Assembly: GCA_001557505.1 (NCBI GenBank)
Contig: LSAX01000007.1
Span: 1-64,000, forward strand
Direction: 5' to 3'
Length of the DNA stretch: 64,000 nucleotides
Source: Reticulascus tulasneorum
Taxonomy: Eukaryota; Ascomycota; Sordariomycetes; Glomerellales; Reticulascaceae
How positions within the stretch are numbered: position 1 is the stretch's first letter; each line of letters begins with the position of its first letter. Positions 1 to 10,035 of this stretch are shown here, in pieces. Below the pieces are notes generated by a model, which made no database searches, was not told the DNA's origin, and worked only from the letters and a program-made list of their open reading frames with translations. The position numbers were made by a program, and so were the translations under genes.

Positions 1-130
1 TAACCCTAACCCTAACCCTAACCCTAACCCTAACCCTAACCCTAACCCTAACCCTAACCCTAACCCTAACCCTAACCCTAACCCTAACCCTAATATAACT
101 AACCCTAAAAAACTAACCCTAACCCTAATA
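1..130. repeat. Telomere repeat array
   Basis: TAACCC is repeated without error from position 1 to 92. It then degrades into AT-rich spacers with three or four further ACCCTAA units up to about position 130. This is the C-rich strand of a TTAGGG telomere read 5' to 3', so position 1 is the physical left end of a chromosome. The degenerate inner units may be old telomere altered by point mutation or the 5' junction of the adjacent retrotransposon. Confidence 0.98.
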
Positions 131-1111
131 ATCGACGATTACCCTATCTTATAATAGCTTAACACCAACATCTATATTAAGATGCCCTAGTGTCCTTTAT
201 GTGTTAGGGAATATGTTAATATTCTCAAGCATACCCGGAAAAAGCATCTAACCGACGGTTATACCGTGTTCTAACTATAACCTTTTAGCCTTTTATTATG
301 CCCAGCTTACGGAATCCCTTATAAAAGCGATTATGGTATAAAGACCTACCTAAGTAAAATCTATAGAATATCTAACATATCTTATATCTTAATATTACTA
401 TAAGATAAGACTTAAGTTTATTTTATAACACCGGCCCCAGCAACACCACCAGCCCCGGCAACGTTATTAACTTAGGCTAAGACGTTTTATATTTCTACTC
501 TACCGTAAGATAGAAGTTAAATCTATATTATAACTTAGAAACCAGTAAAACTACCAAAACCGACCACGACCAGCCCCAACCTTCTCATAGTCCATTAATA
601 TAAAACGATGTTCGGTAAGAAGTACGTACCAACCGGCCTAAGGTTTAATAGATAAGCTATCTTAATCTTAACTAAATCGACAACCAGCCTTATAACCAAA
701 AAACACCCAGCCAAATCACCATCGATTTCTAAAATACTAACATAAGTTAAGGTAAAATAGCTAGACATGCTTAAGGATAAAGCTAACTTATCAGAATCTA
801 AACTATATTTTATCTTAAAGTCCTTATTTCTAAAGTCCCCGTTCGTAGACGACGAATAAACCTTAAAGCCCTTGTTATATAGCTTAAGAGGACTACGTAG
901 TCTTTGATCTTTTATAGAAGATATCTTAGACGTATAGCCTAGATCATCTTAACCTAGCCCTGTTGCTAACGTATCTAACATGATAGACACTAATATCTTT
1001 AAGCTTAGCTCGCCGTAAAGTAAAACCCTCGAACGTTTAGTCTTTACGTTGGATAGATAAGATATTAGCACCTCTATAGATGTTAAACTATAATATTAAA
1101 TCTTTTTCTAA

Positions 1112-4100
1112 ATGAACAAAGACGACGAATCTAACGTGATAACCTAGAATATATAGCTAACGTCCTCAGCTAGCGATCTAGACGTCTACCTATAAACCTT
1201 AATCTTTATATCGTAGACCAACTCCGTCATATAACTACTCCTCAAAGACCTGTCTAACAACGAAGATAACGATGAGAACGCCGACGTTAATAACGATAAT
1301 GATAACGTTAACATTAAGAACGATAACGATAATACCAACGCGGCGGAAGCTAGGCCTCGGCATGATAGCCTATCGTAGATAAGCGAAGGATTCATCGTTA
1401 AGCCTAAGAGTCCGCAGGTCGCACGATAAACTAATCACGCCGCCGGCGTGAAGGACGGCTTAACGTAAGGTATACACGCCACAAGACGCAGACTGTCATA
1501 GACCACCCCAACCGGCAACACGATCATCGACCTCGCTAACGAGACGACCCTGGCCTATATATTAGAGGCTACGCACGAACAAGTTATAACGTTAATCCTC
1601 GAGAAACTAATAGTCCAGACCTTACTAGCGTTCTCGAAGATCTTAATCCCGGAGAAACGGCTATATACTTAGCATGGGACGTTATTTACTAATATCGCTG
1701 AGCGCGTTGCCGAGGATTTTATCTAGTTCTTAACCAAGAGATAATTATTAAAGCTGCTCTTGCTGCCGAGGGTGACAAGCTAAGCCTTCGCGGACAGGTA
1801 GTTCACGTTTACCTTTTAGGCTTACTTAAGAATAATCTTGGAAGCGAAGTAAGCTATAAGACCTTAGTAATAAGACTACTATTACCACTATTACCACCAG
1901 GCCCTGGCCGAGAGAGCGACCGAACTATTGTAGAACAAATTCCTCAGCTAGGCAGCTAGAGCACTCGTCGACCTGACGCCTTTAATGCTTAATAACTTTT
2001 ATAACCTTAACGTCCTTCGCGAGAAATACCTAATTGGCACGCCTCGACCGTTTAACCTTAAGACAAATCTACGCTTAGGCCCAGCGATCATGATCGAAGA
2101 TATCTAGGAAGCTATCTAGTCCATCGACGTCAAAAAGGCCCCTAGGCTTAGCGGCTAGATAAGGCCGCTGTTAGACTTGGCTAGCTATAGGCTAGATTTA
2201 GTATTCCTCCGGGTGCTATGCCTGCTGGCCGATATAATCTAATAAGGGACTGTCTTGGGCCGTGACTTGCTCTGCGTATTATGCTTTATTACTTTAGAAA
2301 AGATTAACGGCGACGTAAGACCTATCGCGATCGGAGATATGATCTATAGAGTGGCCATAAAGGCTATTTTATAAACTAACTTCTGAGATAGGATGTTACT
2401 CTCTTGCCAGCTCGGCATTAATAGCTTAGGTAGCATCAAGCCTGCGATCTTCATCTTAGAAGAAACCATCGTAGGTCGGAACCAGGCCGGTATTAAGAAG
2501 ATTATAGTAGTAAACCTTAAGAACGTGTTTAACGATCTTCCTAAGATGTCTATTGTAACAGCGACCGCCACGTACGCTCCGGTAATCTACTAGGCGACGG
2601 CCTAGGCGTACGGCCAGCCGTCCATCTTGGTTATAGACTTAGGAGATGTCCTGGCTAGCGTGGATGGTACCCGGCAAGATGATCTTATCAGCCCGTTCCT
2701 TTTCTCCCTTATGATATACCTAACGCTCAAGCTTCTATAGAAAATGCTGCTAAACGTAGTGATAGTAGCGTATCTCGACGATATCTATATCCTTAGCCTA
2801 GATGATATCGACCTTCTTGAAATAGTCGGCCGGGCATTTTAAAAATCACTAGCTATTTTCAACTATATAAAAAGCTTCGACAAACTAATTACCTAGTTAC
2901 GACGAGAAAGGCTTGCCACCCTCGGCAGTTACGTAAGACCAGCGGCCGGACGGGCGAGATTCTTATAAGACAAGATCATCGACCTATATATGGCGCTCGC
3001 GGCCCTACGACAGCTACCTAAGTAGTACGTGCTCTTATTGTTAAAAGGAAGTGTCTATCTCTTTCTCCGATACCTACTTCGCTAGCTAGACCCCGGCGAC
3101 CTCGACTAGCTGTGGCAGACGGTTGACAACGCGATTAACAGCGAAGTCCTCTGGCTAGCGGCGAGGTGGTCAGACCAGATCTCAACGATTATTAACACGG
3201 ATATTATCGCGTTGCCTGTTAAAGACGGAGGACTTGGCCTGCCCCGATATACCGATCTTGCCGCTAACATCTACGCCTCGGCGCGGAATACGGCGGCCGA
3301 CCTCGTGTCGCGGATCTAGCCGGATATCTCTATCGCCGTGGCCGGTGCGTAGTCCAGCTAGGACGTCCTTAGAGATATGAACGCCGTCCTCTTTTAGAGA
3401 TAGAATAGCTGGCTTTTAGGCTTGGAGACTAACGCCAGGCTTGAGAACGTGAGCTATTTAGGATGGAAGTAGTTAACCGTCTTCCTTACCTAAGCGTAGT
3501 TTAAGATGATCGACGTCGACGTGGCCGAGGCGCTGCGAGCGAGACTCCTCATCCCGTGCCGACCGCTCAACCGCTCATGTAGCCACTGCGGGGCCGTGCC
3601 CGCAATCGGACACGAGGATGTCTGCAAGGCTGCCGAGAGACGCTAGACCGCCCGCCACGACCAAATCGCCTGTGCTATTACAAAAACACTTTCTTACCGG
3701 GAAGATTTGACTGTCAAGCTCGAGCCTAAGATCGCCGACGCTACCAACGCTAACGCTACCAACACCAACGTTACTAACGCCGACGTCACCAACGTTGGCA
3801 CCAACGCCAACATCGCTGACGCTAGCGCTCTATGACCGGACTTCTTGGTCACGGTCGGCACGACCATGTACTTGTACGACGTACAAGTTGTGGTAGTTAA
3901 CAAAGACTCGGCCAGGGCGGATGTACACGCCATACTTACCGAAGCCGCTGCTAGCAAATAACGGAAATATATCTCTCTCGGGCCATTTTTCAAGCCGTTG
4001 ATCTTCTCGGCCGGAGGATTGATGGAAAAAGAATCTGCGCAGAGCTATAAGAAACTCCAGGGCCTTTTAGGCCCCCGGGTAGCTTCATCGCTTGACGTAG

Positions 4101-4195
4101 ATATCTCGTTAATCTTGGTGAAAACGAGAGCTAACGCGGTAAAATCTATCGTGATAGATGTCCTCATAGAAAGACAAAGAAGAAGAAGAAATTAA
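1112..4195 (+). pseudogene. Reverse transcriptase with restriction-like endonuclease, RIP-inactivated
   Basis: A single frame runs from an ATG at 1112 to a TAA at 4193-4195, about 1,028 codons, with no frameshift that I can detect. It is interrupted only by nonsense codons, mostly TAG. Recognisable parts in order: RT fingers around 2310-2480 (RPIAIGD, then a QLGINS block); an RT block GTRQDDLISPFLFSL near 2670; the catalytic YLDD at 2771-2782; a zinc finger CX2-3CX7HX3C with Cys codons at 3578, 3587 and 3623 and His at 3611; an RHDQI box near 3654; and PD at 3836-3841 followed by 12 residues and Asp at 3878. CCHC plus PD-X12-14-D is the signature of the restriction-like endonuclease of CRE-clade LINEs. 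TGG to TAG and CAG to TAG are both CpA to TpA changes, as expected from RIP. The protein cannot be made. Confidence 0.85.
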
Positions 4196-4198
4196 ATC

Positions 4199-4445
4199 TT
4201 GTTATATTATCTAGTGATTTTTCTTTGGTTTCTCTTGGATTTTTCTAAATCTCTTTTTCTGTCTTTTTTGGATTTTCCTAAGTTTTTCTTTTTGTATTTT
4301 CTTTGTTTTTTCTAAGTCTTCTTTTTTGGTTTTTCTGGGTTTTCTTGATTTTCTTTTTTCTTTATCTTTTTGGATTTTTCTAAGTTCTTTTTTCTGGTTT
4401 TCTTTAGAGTTCTCTTGATTTTCTTTGGAAAATATATTTTGTAAT
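4199..4445 (+). repeat. T-rich degenerate tandem tract
   Basis: About 245 bases consist almost only of T with interspersed TTGG, TTTC and TAAG. A loose unit resembling TTTGGATTTTTCTAAGTTC recurs six or more times with variable spacing. It begins right after the retrotransposon stop codon, so it may be that element's 3' untranslated region or a subtelomeric satellite. No coding potential. Confidence 0.7.
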
Positions 4446-4496
4446 TAAAAAGAGCTTTATAAAACTATATAGCAAATAGCTTGGTATATAAATAAA

Positions 4497-4515
4497 CCCT
4501 AATCTAACCCTAACC
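4497..4515. repeat. Interstitial telomere-like block
   Basis: CCCTAA, then TCTAACCCTAACC: about three telomere units with one substitution, 4.4 kb inside the chromosome end and in the same orientation as the terminal array. It sits between the retrotransposon tract and the truncated HET gene. It reads as the remnant of a former chromosome end. Confidence 0.75.
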
Positions 4516-4730
4516 TTTGGGCGAGCACCAGGGTGCCACTTACCAATCAATACCTGGTCATCGGCTCCACTGCGGCTCTGGGCAGCGAGATCAACGAGCC
4601 CGCTCTCAGGCGCATCATCCAAAGAGAACAGCCGCGATGCTCGGGCGAGGACAGTTAATCAAGCCGGCAGAGCGAGTTTGAAGATCTTGCCGTCCAAAGA
4701 TCCCGAGGAAGCTTTGTCTGGGTGCGCGCT

Positions 4731-7700
4731 ATGCTGTTTCTTCTCAGAAACCACGGCCAAAAGTCGCCACCGTTCGATATCCGCGAGTGGGTAAGCACCT
4801 TCTCGGAAGATGCGCTTGTCCTGCAGGCCAGTGCTATCCTACTTTTGCGGCAGCTGTCCGTCCAGAAGAAGAGGGAAGTTTTCGAGGCGAGGCTGTTCCG
4901 CTTGCTCCTCTCGTCCACGCGGCCGCGAAGCCTTCAGGATATATGCTGCGAAATGGGCATCGCCTTCTCGACCGGCGCTACGAGCTTGGCGGACGTAAAC
5001 AGCAGGAAGGAAGATGTTATGGACGCCTTCGTGTCCTGGGCTGGACCTGTGCACAAGATCGCCCTCGGGTGCGATTCCGATCCCATTGGCAATTTCTTCC
5101 TAGTCCATCCCACGCTGATCCAGGCCTACAATCTCAAATCCGACATCGAAATCAGCTTGGATAACTTGTCCCTTGCCTCCGCACAATGGCAGCATGCTGA
5201 TAATATGATTACGGAGCACGTCTCGTGCTGTATTGACGTTTTGTTCTTGGACGATTTTCCCGGCCTCGGAAACGATCTGGTAAAGGCTGCCGAGACAGCC
5301 GCTGTGTCGCCGCAATCGGTTTTGCGGGTCTTCTTCGAGAAGAAGCCTTTCTACGAGTACGCGGCCAGGAACGTCCTGGTGCTTCTGTCTCGACTCCAAC
5401 AGCAGCCGGGAAAAGACCGCCTAGTGGAGAGGCTCGCCGAGCGCGTGGTATCGCGCCGCGAACTCCACGCAAGTCTCGTCAGGTGTCGCGAGGTCCTCGG
5501 CTCGCCATACCGGTGGAACCCAAAGATGGACGTCCGTCCAGCAGTTCACTGGGCGGCGCTTTGGGACATTCCCGGGCTGGCCGGCCCAATCCTGCAACGA
5601 ATACAAGATCCGAATGAATTGTTGTTTGGGTGCACCGGCCTCAGCTACGCTATTCTGAAGAGGAACCACGCAGTGTTTGGCGCCCTCCTTGCAGATCCTC
5701 GCATCAACCCGAACACGCCAGATGGAGATGGGAATACGCCCTTGGGACTGGCGGCCTGGCTAGGTGTTCGCGATTTGGCAGAGCGAATCCTTGCGCATCC
5801 TAGTACCGATGTGAACAAGTCGGATAGCAGTGGCTACTCGCCGCTTCATCTGGCCGCCATAGGCAATCGACGTGAGATCGTCGAGGTGCTCCTCTCACAG
5901 CCCGGCATTATCACGAGAATCGAGAACATGTCTAAGCGTACACCCCTCACGGAGGCTTTAGTGATGGGCTGCGACGAGGCTTTATCGACTCTCCGGGAAC
6001 GCCTGGCGCCGGAAGACCAGAGACACGTGTACACGAAGATCGAGAAGGACGAGATAAGGCTTTTGCAACTGTCTTCCGAAACGATCGGCCCGAGGACGAT
6101 CACGAGCTGCAAGCTTGTTCGCACCCGGATTTCCGACGCCCCGCGCTTCTACGCCTTGTCATATACCTGGGGAGATCCCAAAGTGACTGAGGGCATCCTG
6201 CTGAACGGAAATTTCCATCCCGCCACTACCAACCTCGCCGCAGCGCTAAAGAGATTGCTAGTGTGGTACAAGATGGAAAGTTCCGGGTACAACTTCGTCG
6301 CAGAGTCGTTGAAGAAGGTGGAGGGAATGGCGGACAAGACGTATCGCTATCCCGAACACGGCCTCTTCTGGGTGGATGCTCTCTGCATCAACCAATCGGA
6401 CAAAACCGAAAAAGAGGTGCAGATACCGCTGATGAGACAGATTTACGAGCAGGCCAGCACCGTGATTGTATGGCTGGGAGAAGAGTCCGATGACAGCGAA
6501 ACGGCTCTGCGGCTGGTGGAGAATTGGGGAATGCGCGGCAACCTGGCCAAAAGAGTCCTCGGCGAGGACACCCGGGACGCCTCGCTGCAAATGATGATCG
6601 AAAGTCTGACGCAGAACGGTTACGACTTATTCGATTTGGGTTCGTGGAAAGCCGTGCAGAATCTCCTGTCGCGGCCCTACTGGGGACGGGTTTGGACGTT
6701 CCAGGAGCTAGCGGTTGCGCGAGAGGCCGTCGTCGCGTGCGGGAGCACCTTCTTGAGGTACGAGTACTTTGAGAGGTTTCAACGCCGTATCATAAGCGAG
6801 ATCTGGGATTTTAATAATAGCGACTTGACTCCTGACACCCTTAAACTGATGGTCGGCGCCGATGCCTTTGGCCGGGGCGGCGCAGTGTTCGTGTACCGAT
6901 ACGGCAACCTGGCGCCCGGCTTCCAGTTCGACCTGCTCACCCTCATCCAGCTGACCAGCGAGCACGAGGCTACGGAGCCGCGGGACAAGCTGTTTTCCCT
7001 GTTGGGAGTTGCCAGCCCCGACGGAGACCTTGTCACTGCAGACTACCACTCGTCGACGGAACACGTCTTCATGGGCTTCGTGAGAGAATGGATCCGGATG
7101 AAGCAGGACCTATCGATAATCGCATCAGCCGGCATCGGCCTTCCAAAAAGTGGAGATCCCCTAAAAGCGCCGTCCTGGGTTCTCGACCATCGTCCCGTCG
7201 GCTCCCTCCGCCTGTATTCATGGAGCCGGTTCTTTCACGCTGCTGCCGGGTCGTCGCCGGTCTATTCCATATCCCCGGACGGCGCCCGGTTGAAGGCAAA
7301 AGGGCACAGTTGCGGCACAGTCTCCCGAGTGTTTGCCAATGCCGATACCCCGAAACCATTCCCCGACGCCCTAGTCCAACTTCTCGTCAGCGGTAGTTGT
7401 AAGCCTCACCCAACAGGGCGACCAGCGCTCGAGGTTCTGTTCCGGACATGCATTGCGGACACATCCGGATTTCCCACCTTCAGAGATGAAGCCTCCAAGG
7501 ACATATTCTTTCACCAGGCCGCGGGTTTTCTGTACGTCCTAGGCGGATACGCCAAGCCGGCCGATGGCGTACGTTTGTCGAGAGACGAGTTCCCCAATAG
7601 CATACCCGACTACTGCCGGTCTTGGCTCGCGTTTGCCTGGCGAGGCCAGATGGGCTTGGGTTCGTACCTGTTTGCTGCCGAGGCAACGGCTCACAAGGCC

Positions 7701-8096
7701 GTTCCGCTCGGCTTTGGGGATGGGTGGCAAACAACCGATACGAACCCGGGCTCTCCCGCGGGAGAGCCAGGCCGAATGATGCCTCCCAGCTACCCTGCCG
7801 GTCTTAACGCGGGACGCAAAGCTTCCTTAGGATTCTTGCGAGACTGTAAGATAAACTCCGGCCAGGATGTGTTTTACTTGACAGAAAACGGATACATGGG
7901 CATCGCACCACCGGGCCTTCAAGTTGGCGATCAGGTTGTCGTCTTACTGGGCTGTGACAAGCCCTTGGTTGTGCGAAAGATGGAAGGTCACTACGTGTTA
8001 CACGGCAGCACATACGCCGTGGGATTGATGAATGGAGAGGCCATGTTGCAGGCAAGTTCTACAAACACCGACCCGGAGGACTTTGAGATCTGGTAG
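4731..8096 (+). CDS. Ankyrin-HET domain protein, N-terminally truncated
   Basis: One open frame gives about 1,121 residues from the first ATG. The same frame is open back to 4659 and there encodes a GSFVWVRAML-type segment that in NACHT-ankyrin proteins follows the NTPase. I infer that the upstream NACHT is lost. Around residues 265-420 are degenerate ankyrin repeats (for example GNTPLGLAAWLG and GYSPLHLAAIGN). A HET domain follows from about residue 473: YALSYTWGDP, LFWVDALCINQ, IYEQASTVIVWLG, then RPYWGRVWTFQE and EPRDKLFSLLGVA. HET domains mediate heterokaryon incompatibility and cell death in ascomycetes; ankyrin arrays usually sense ligand. The intended start is unknown. The gene could be a spliced gene with an exon I cannot see, but the telomere side has no obvious NACHT coding sequence. 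Confidence 0.85.
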   Translation: MLFLLRNHGQKSPPFDIREWVSTFSEDALVLQASAILLLRQLSVQKKREVFEARLFRLLLSSTRPRSLQDICCEMGIAFSTGATSLADVNSRKEDVMDAFVSWAGPVHKIALGCDSDPIGNFFLVHPTLIQAYNLKSDIEISLDNLSLASAQWQHADNMITEHVSCCIDVLFLDDFPGLGNDLVKAAETAAVSPQSVLRVFFEKKPFYEYAARNVLVLLSRLQQQPGKDRLVERLAERVVSRRELHASLVRCREVLGSPYRWNPKMDVRPAVHWAALWDIPGLAGPILQRIQDPNELLFGCTGLSYAILKRNHAVFGALLADPRINPNTPDGDGNTPLGLAAWLGVRDLAERILAHPSTDVNKSDSSGYSPLHLAAIGNRREIVEVLLSQPGIITRIENMSKRTPLTEALVMGCDEALSTLRERLAPEDQRHVYTKIEKDEIRLLQLSSETIGPRTITSCKLVRTRISDAPRFYALSYTWGDPKVTEGILLNGNFHPATTNLAAALKRLLVWYKMESSGYNFVAESLKKVEGMADKTYRYPEHGLFWVDALCINQSDKTEKEVQIPLMRQIYEQASTVIVWLGEESDDSETALRLVENWGMRGNLAKRVLGEDTRDASLQMMIESLTQNGYDLFDLGSWKAVQNLLSRPYWGRVWTFQELAVAREAVVACGSTFLRYEYFERFQRRIISEIWDFNNSDLTPDTLKLMVGADAFGRGGAVFVYRYGNLAPGFQFDLLTLIQLTSEHEATEPRDKLFSLLGVASPDGDLVTADYHSSTEHVFMGFVREWIRMKQDLSIIASAGIGLPKSGDPLKAPSWVLDHRPVGSLRLYSWSRFFHAAAGSSPVYSISPDGARLKAKGHSCGTVSRVFANADTPKPFPDALVQLLVSGSCKPHPTGRPALEVLFRTCIADTSGFPTFRDEASKDIFFHQAAGFLYVLGGYAKPADGVRLSRDEFPNSIPDYCRSWLAFAWRGQMGLGSYLFAAEATAHKAVPLGFGDGWQTTDTNPGSPAGEPGRMMPPSYPAGLNAGRKASLGFLRDCKINSGQDVFYLTENGYMGIAPPGLQVGDQVVVLLGCDKPLVVRKMEGHYVLHGSTYAVGLMNGEAMLQASSTNTDPEDFEIW

Positions 8097-9036
8097 GCTT
8101 GAGGCGCTTACGTGGCTTCTGTGGCGAAGGCGGTGCCTGAGTGCTCTCTGAGACCTTCTGGGCCTCCGAGCGTCCTCTCCTTATCCCTTGTACTTCTGAA
8201 TTACGCCGGCTTGGAGAACAAGCAGGTGGATTTGCGGGATGGCCACGAGAAAATGAAGACTACCTAGAAATGGACTTGAGAATGCGCCTGAGAAGAAACG
8301 TGGCAGGATATGTAGTAGATATCTAGTTCGTCTCTTTATATCGCCTTTGTACTACCCTACACCCAAGACTGGAGCTCCATCTCATGAGCCTTGAATTGCC
8401 CTGTTGTGGCAATGCGTTCGAGCCGGATGAACTGTCCGCATAGGGACCCCGGGAAGTACGGCAACTTTTCTGGTATACTTGTCCAAGGTTCTGGCCTGCC
8501 AAACATAGGGGCCAAGCAGCAGCCCAGGCGGCGACACGGACACTATTTCATCCCATTGTTGGAATACCTTTTCACCAAAAAACGAGGTTTAGGACGGTAC
8601 AGATGGTATCATCCCATACTTGTTGTAAGTGCAGCATCTCAGCCTATCTTTTAGAGCATCCCAAACCCCGATATCAAGTGTGAATTTTCATCCCATCGTC
8701 GGGATGCATTCTTGCACTGAACACCCAGACCCAAATTTTGATCTTGAGTGTGAAATTTCATCCTTATTCTACTCTTAAAAGCAGAAAAGCGAGGCGTGTG
8801 CCCTCAGGCACAAGGCACAAGGCCGCAGGCTCATTCCCAGGCATCCTTGAGTCTAGGCTGTTGGCTCCTAGCTAGCTTCTTAGCTTTCTTAGCTACACGC
8901 CAAGAGCACACCACTTTTGCCTACATCTTGGCTCGTGTGAGTGTGCCACACAACATTGAGTCTACCACCAGCGACGGAGTCATGACGACGATGGTCACAA
9001 CCACGGGTTCTTGACTAGACGCGAGCGTAAACTAAT
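8097..9036. other. Intergenic, with one copy of a dispersed repeat
   Basis: No convincing gene. A repeat beginning AGAGCATCCCAAAC at 8653 and running to about 8711 recurs diverged at 14970-15028. A partly similar unit (GAGTGTGAAATTTCATCC) follows near 8742-8760. The short ORFs here lack protein-like composition. The segment is the downstream region of both the HET gene and the convergent kinase-WD40 gene. Confidence 0.5.
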
Positions 9037-10035
9037 TCATACCCAGAGCCGCACGGTTCTATCAGCCGATGCTGACGCGAGGATCTTTCCGTCTGGCGAG
9101 AAGGCGATTGCCCAAACGTGGCCCTTATGGCCCTCTAACACTTGTAATAGTACCCCTGACTGGCAGTTCCAGAGCCGTATAGTGCTATCACTCGACGCTG
9201 ACGCGAGGATCTTTCCGTCTGGCGAGAAGGCGACTGCCCAAACCTGGCCCTTATAGCCTTCTAACACCTGTAATAATACCCCCGACTGGCAGTTCCAGAG
9301 CCGTATAGTGCTATTACTCGACATTGACGCGAGGATCTTGCCGTCTGGCGAGAAGGCGACCGTCCAAACCTGGTCCTTATAGCCTTTTAACACCTGTAAT
9401 AATATGCCTGACTGGCTATTCCAGAGCCGTATAGTGCTATCATGTGACGTTGACGTAAGGATCTTACCGTCTAGCGAGAAGGTGACTACCGTAACCTGGT
9501 CCTTATGGCCCTCTAACACTTGTAATCGTCCCCCCGACTGGCAGTTCCAGAGCCGTATAGTGTTATCACTTAACGCTGACGCGAGGATCTTGCCGTCTGG
9601 CGAGAAGGCGACTGCCGTAACCTGGTCCTTATAGCCTTTTAACACCTATAATAACACCCCCAACTGGCCGTTCCAGAGTCGTACAGTGCTATCAGCCGAT
9701 GCTGACGCGAGGATCTTTCCGTCTGGCGAGAAGGCGACTGCCCAAACGTAGTCTTCATGGCCCTCTAACACCTGTAATAGTACCCCCAACTGGCCGTTCC
9801 AGAGCCGTATAGTGCTATCACTCGATGCTGACGCGAGGATCTTGCCGTCCGGCGAAAAGGCGACTGCCGTAACCTGGTCCTTATGGCCCTCTAACGCCTG
9901 TAATAGCACGCCTGACCGGCCGTTCCAGAGCCGTATAATGTTATCAAGCGACGCTGACGCGAGGATCTTGCCGTCCGGCGAGAAGGCAAGCGACTTAACC
10001 CAGTCCTTATGGCCCTTTAACGTCCGCAGTAGTCT
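9037..10035 (-). repeat. Eight tandem 126-bp WD40-coding units
   Basis: Each unit encodes 42 residues with a core such as VAFSPDGKILASASSDS followed by TIRLWNGQ and a GH(K/E)D start. The eight units are so alike that recent duplication or concerted evolution is the simplest explanation. Differences fall mainly at a few positions (W/T after QV, GH versus GY, N(G/C/S)(Q/R)) plus scattered C-to-T-type changes. Unit 4 holds the TAG stop. Unit 5 has the most changes (LTSTSHDS). Confidence 0.9.

Larger units (their letters stand above)
131..4496 (+). mobile_element. RIP-degraded telomere-adjacent non-LTR retrotransposon
   Basis: An AT-rich, TA-rich stretch lies between the terminal telomere and a second short telomere-like block at 4497-4515. 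It holds one long broken reading frame at 1112-4195 (see the pseudogene entry), about 1 kb of non-coding 5' sequence and a T-rich 3' tract. No long terminal repeats are visible. The coding order RT, CCHC finger, then PD-X12-D restriction-like endonuclease is that of site-specific LINEs of the CRE/SLACS/MoTeR type, which insert in telomeres or rDNA. Being framed by telomere sequence fits telomere targeting. The outer borders are approximate and the 5' end is not resolved. Confidence 0.85.

Noticed and set aside
3694..3993. Minus-strand open frame of 99 codons with a signal-peptide look
   Set aside because: It is the complement of the retrotransposon endonuclease region; its Leu/Val/Ala runs reflect the ACC-AAC-rich plus strand.
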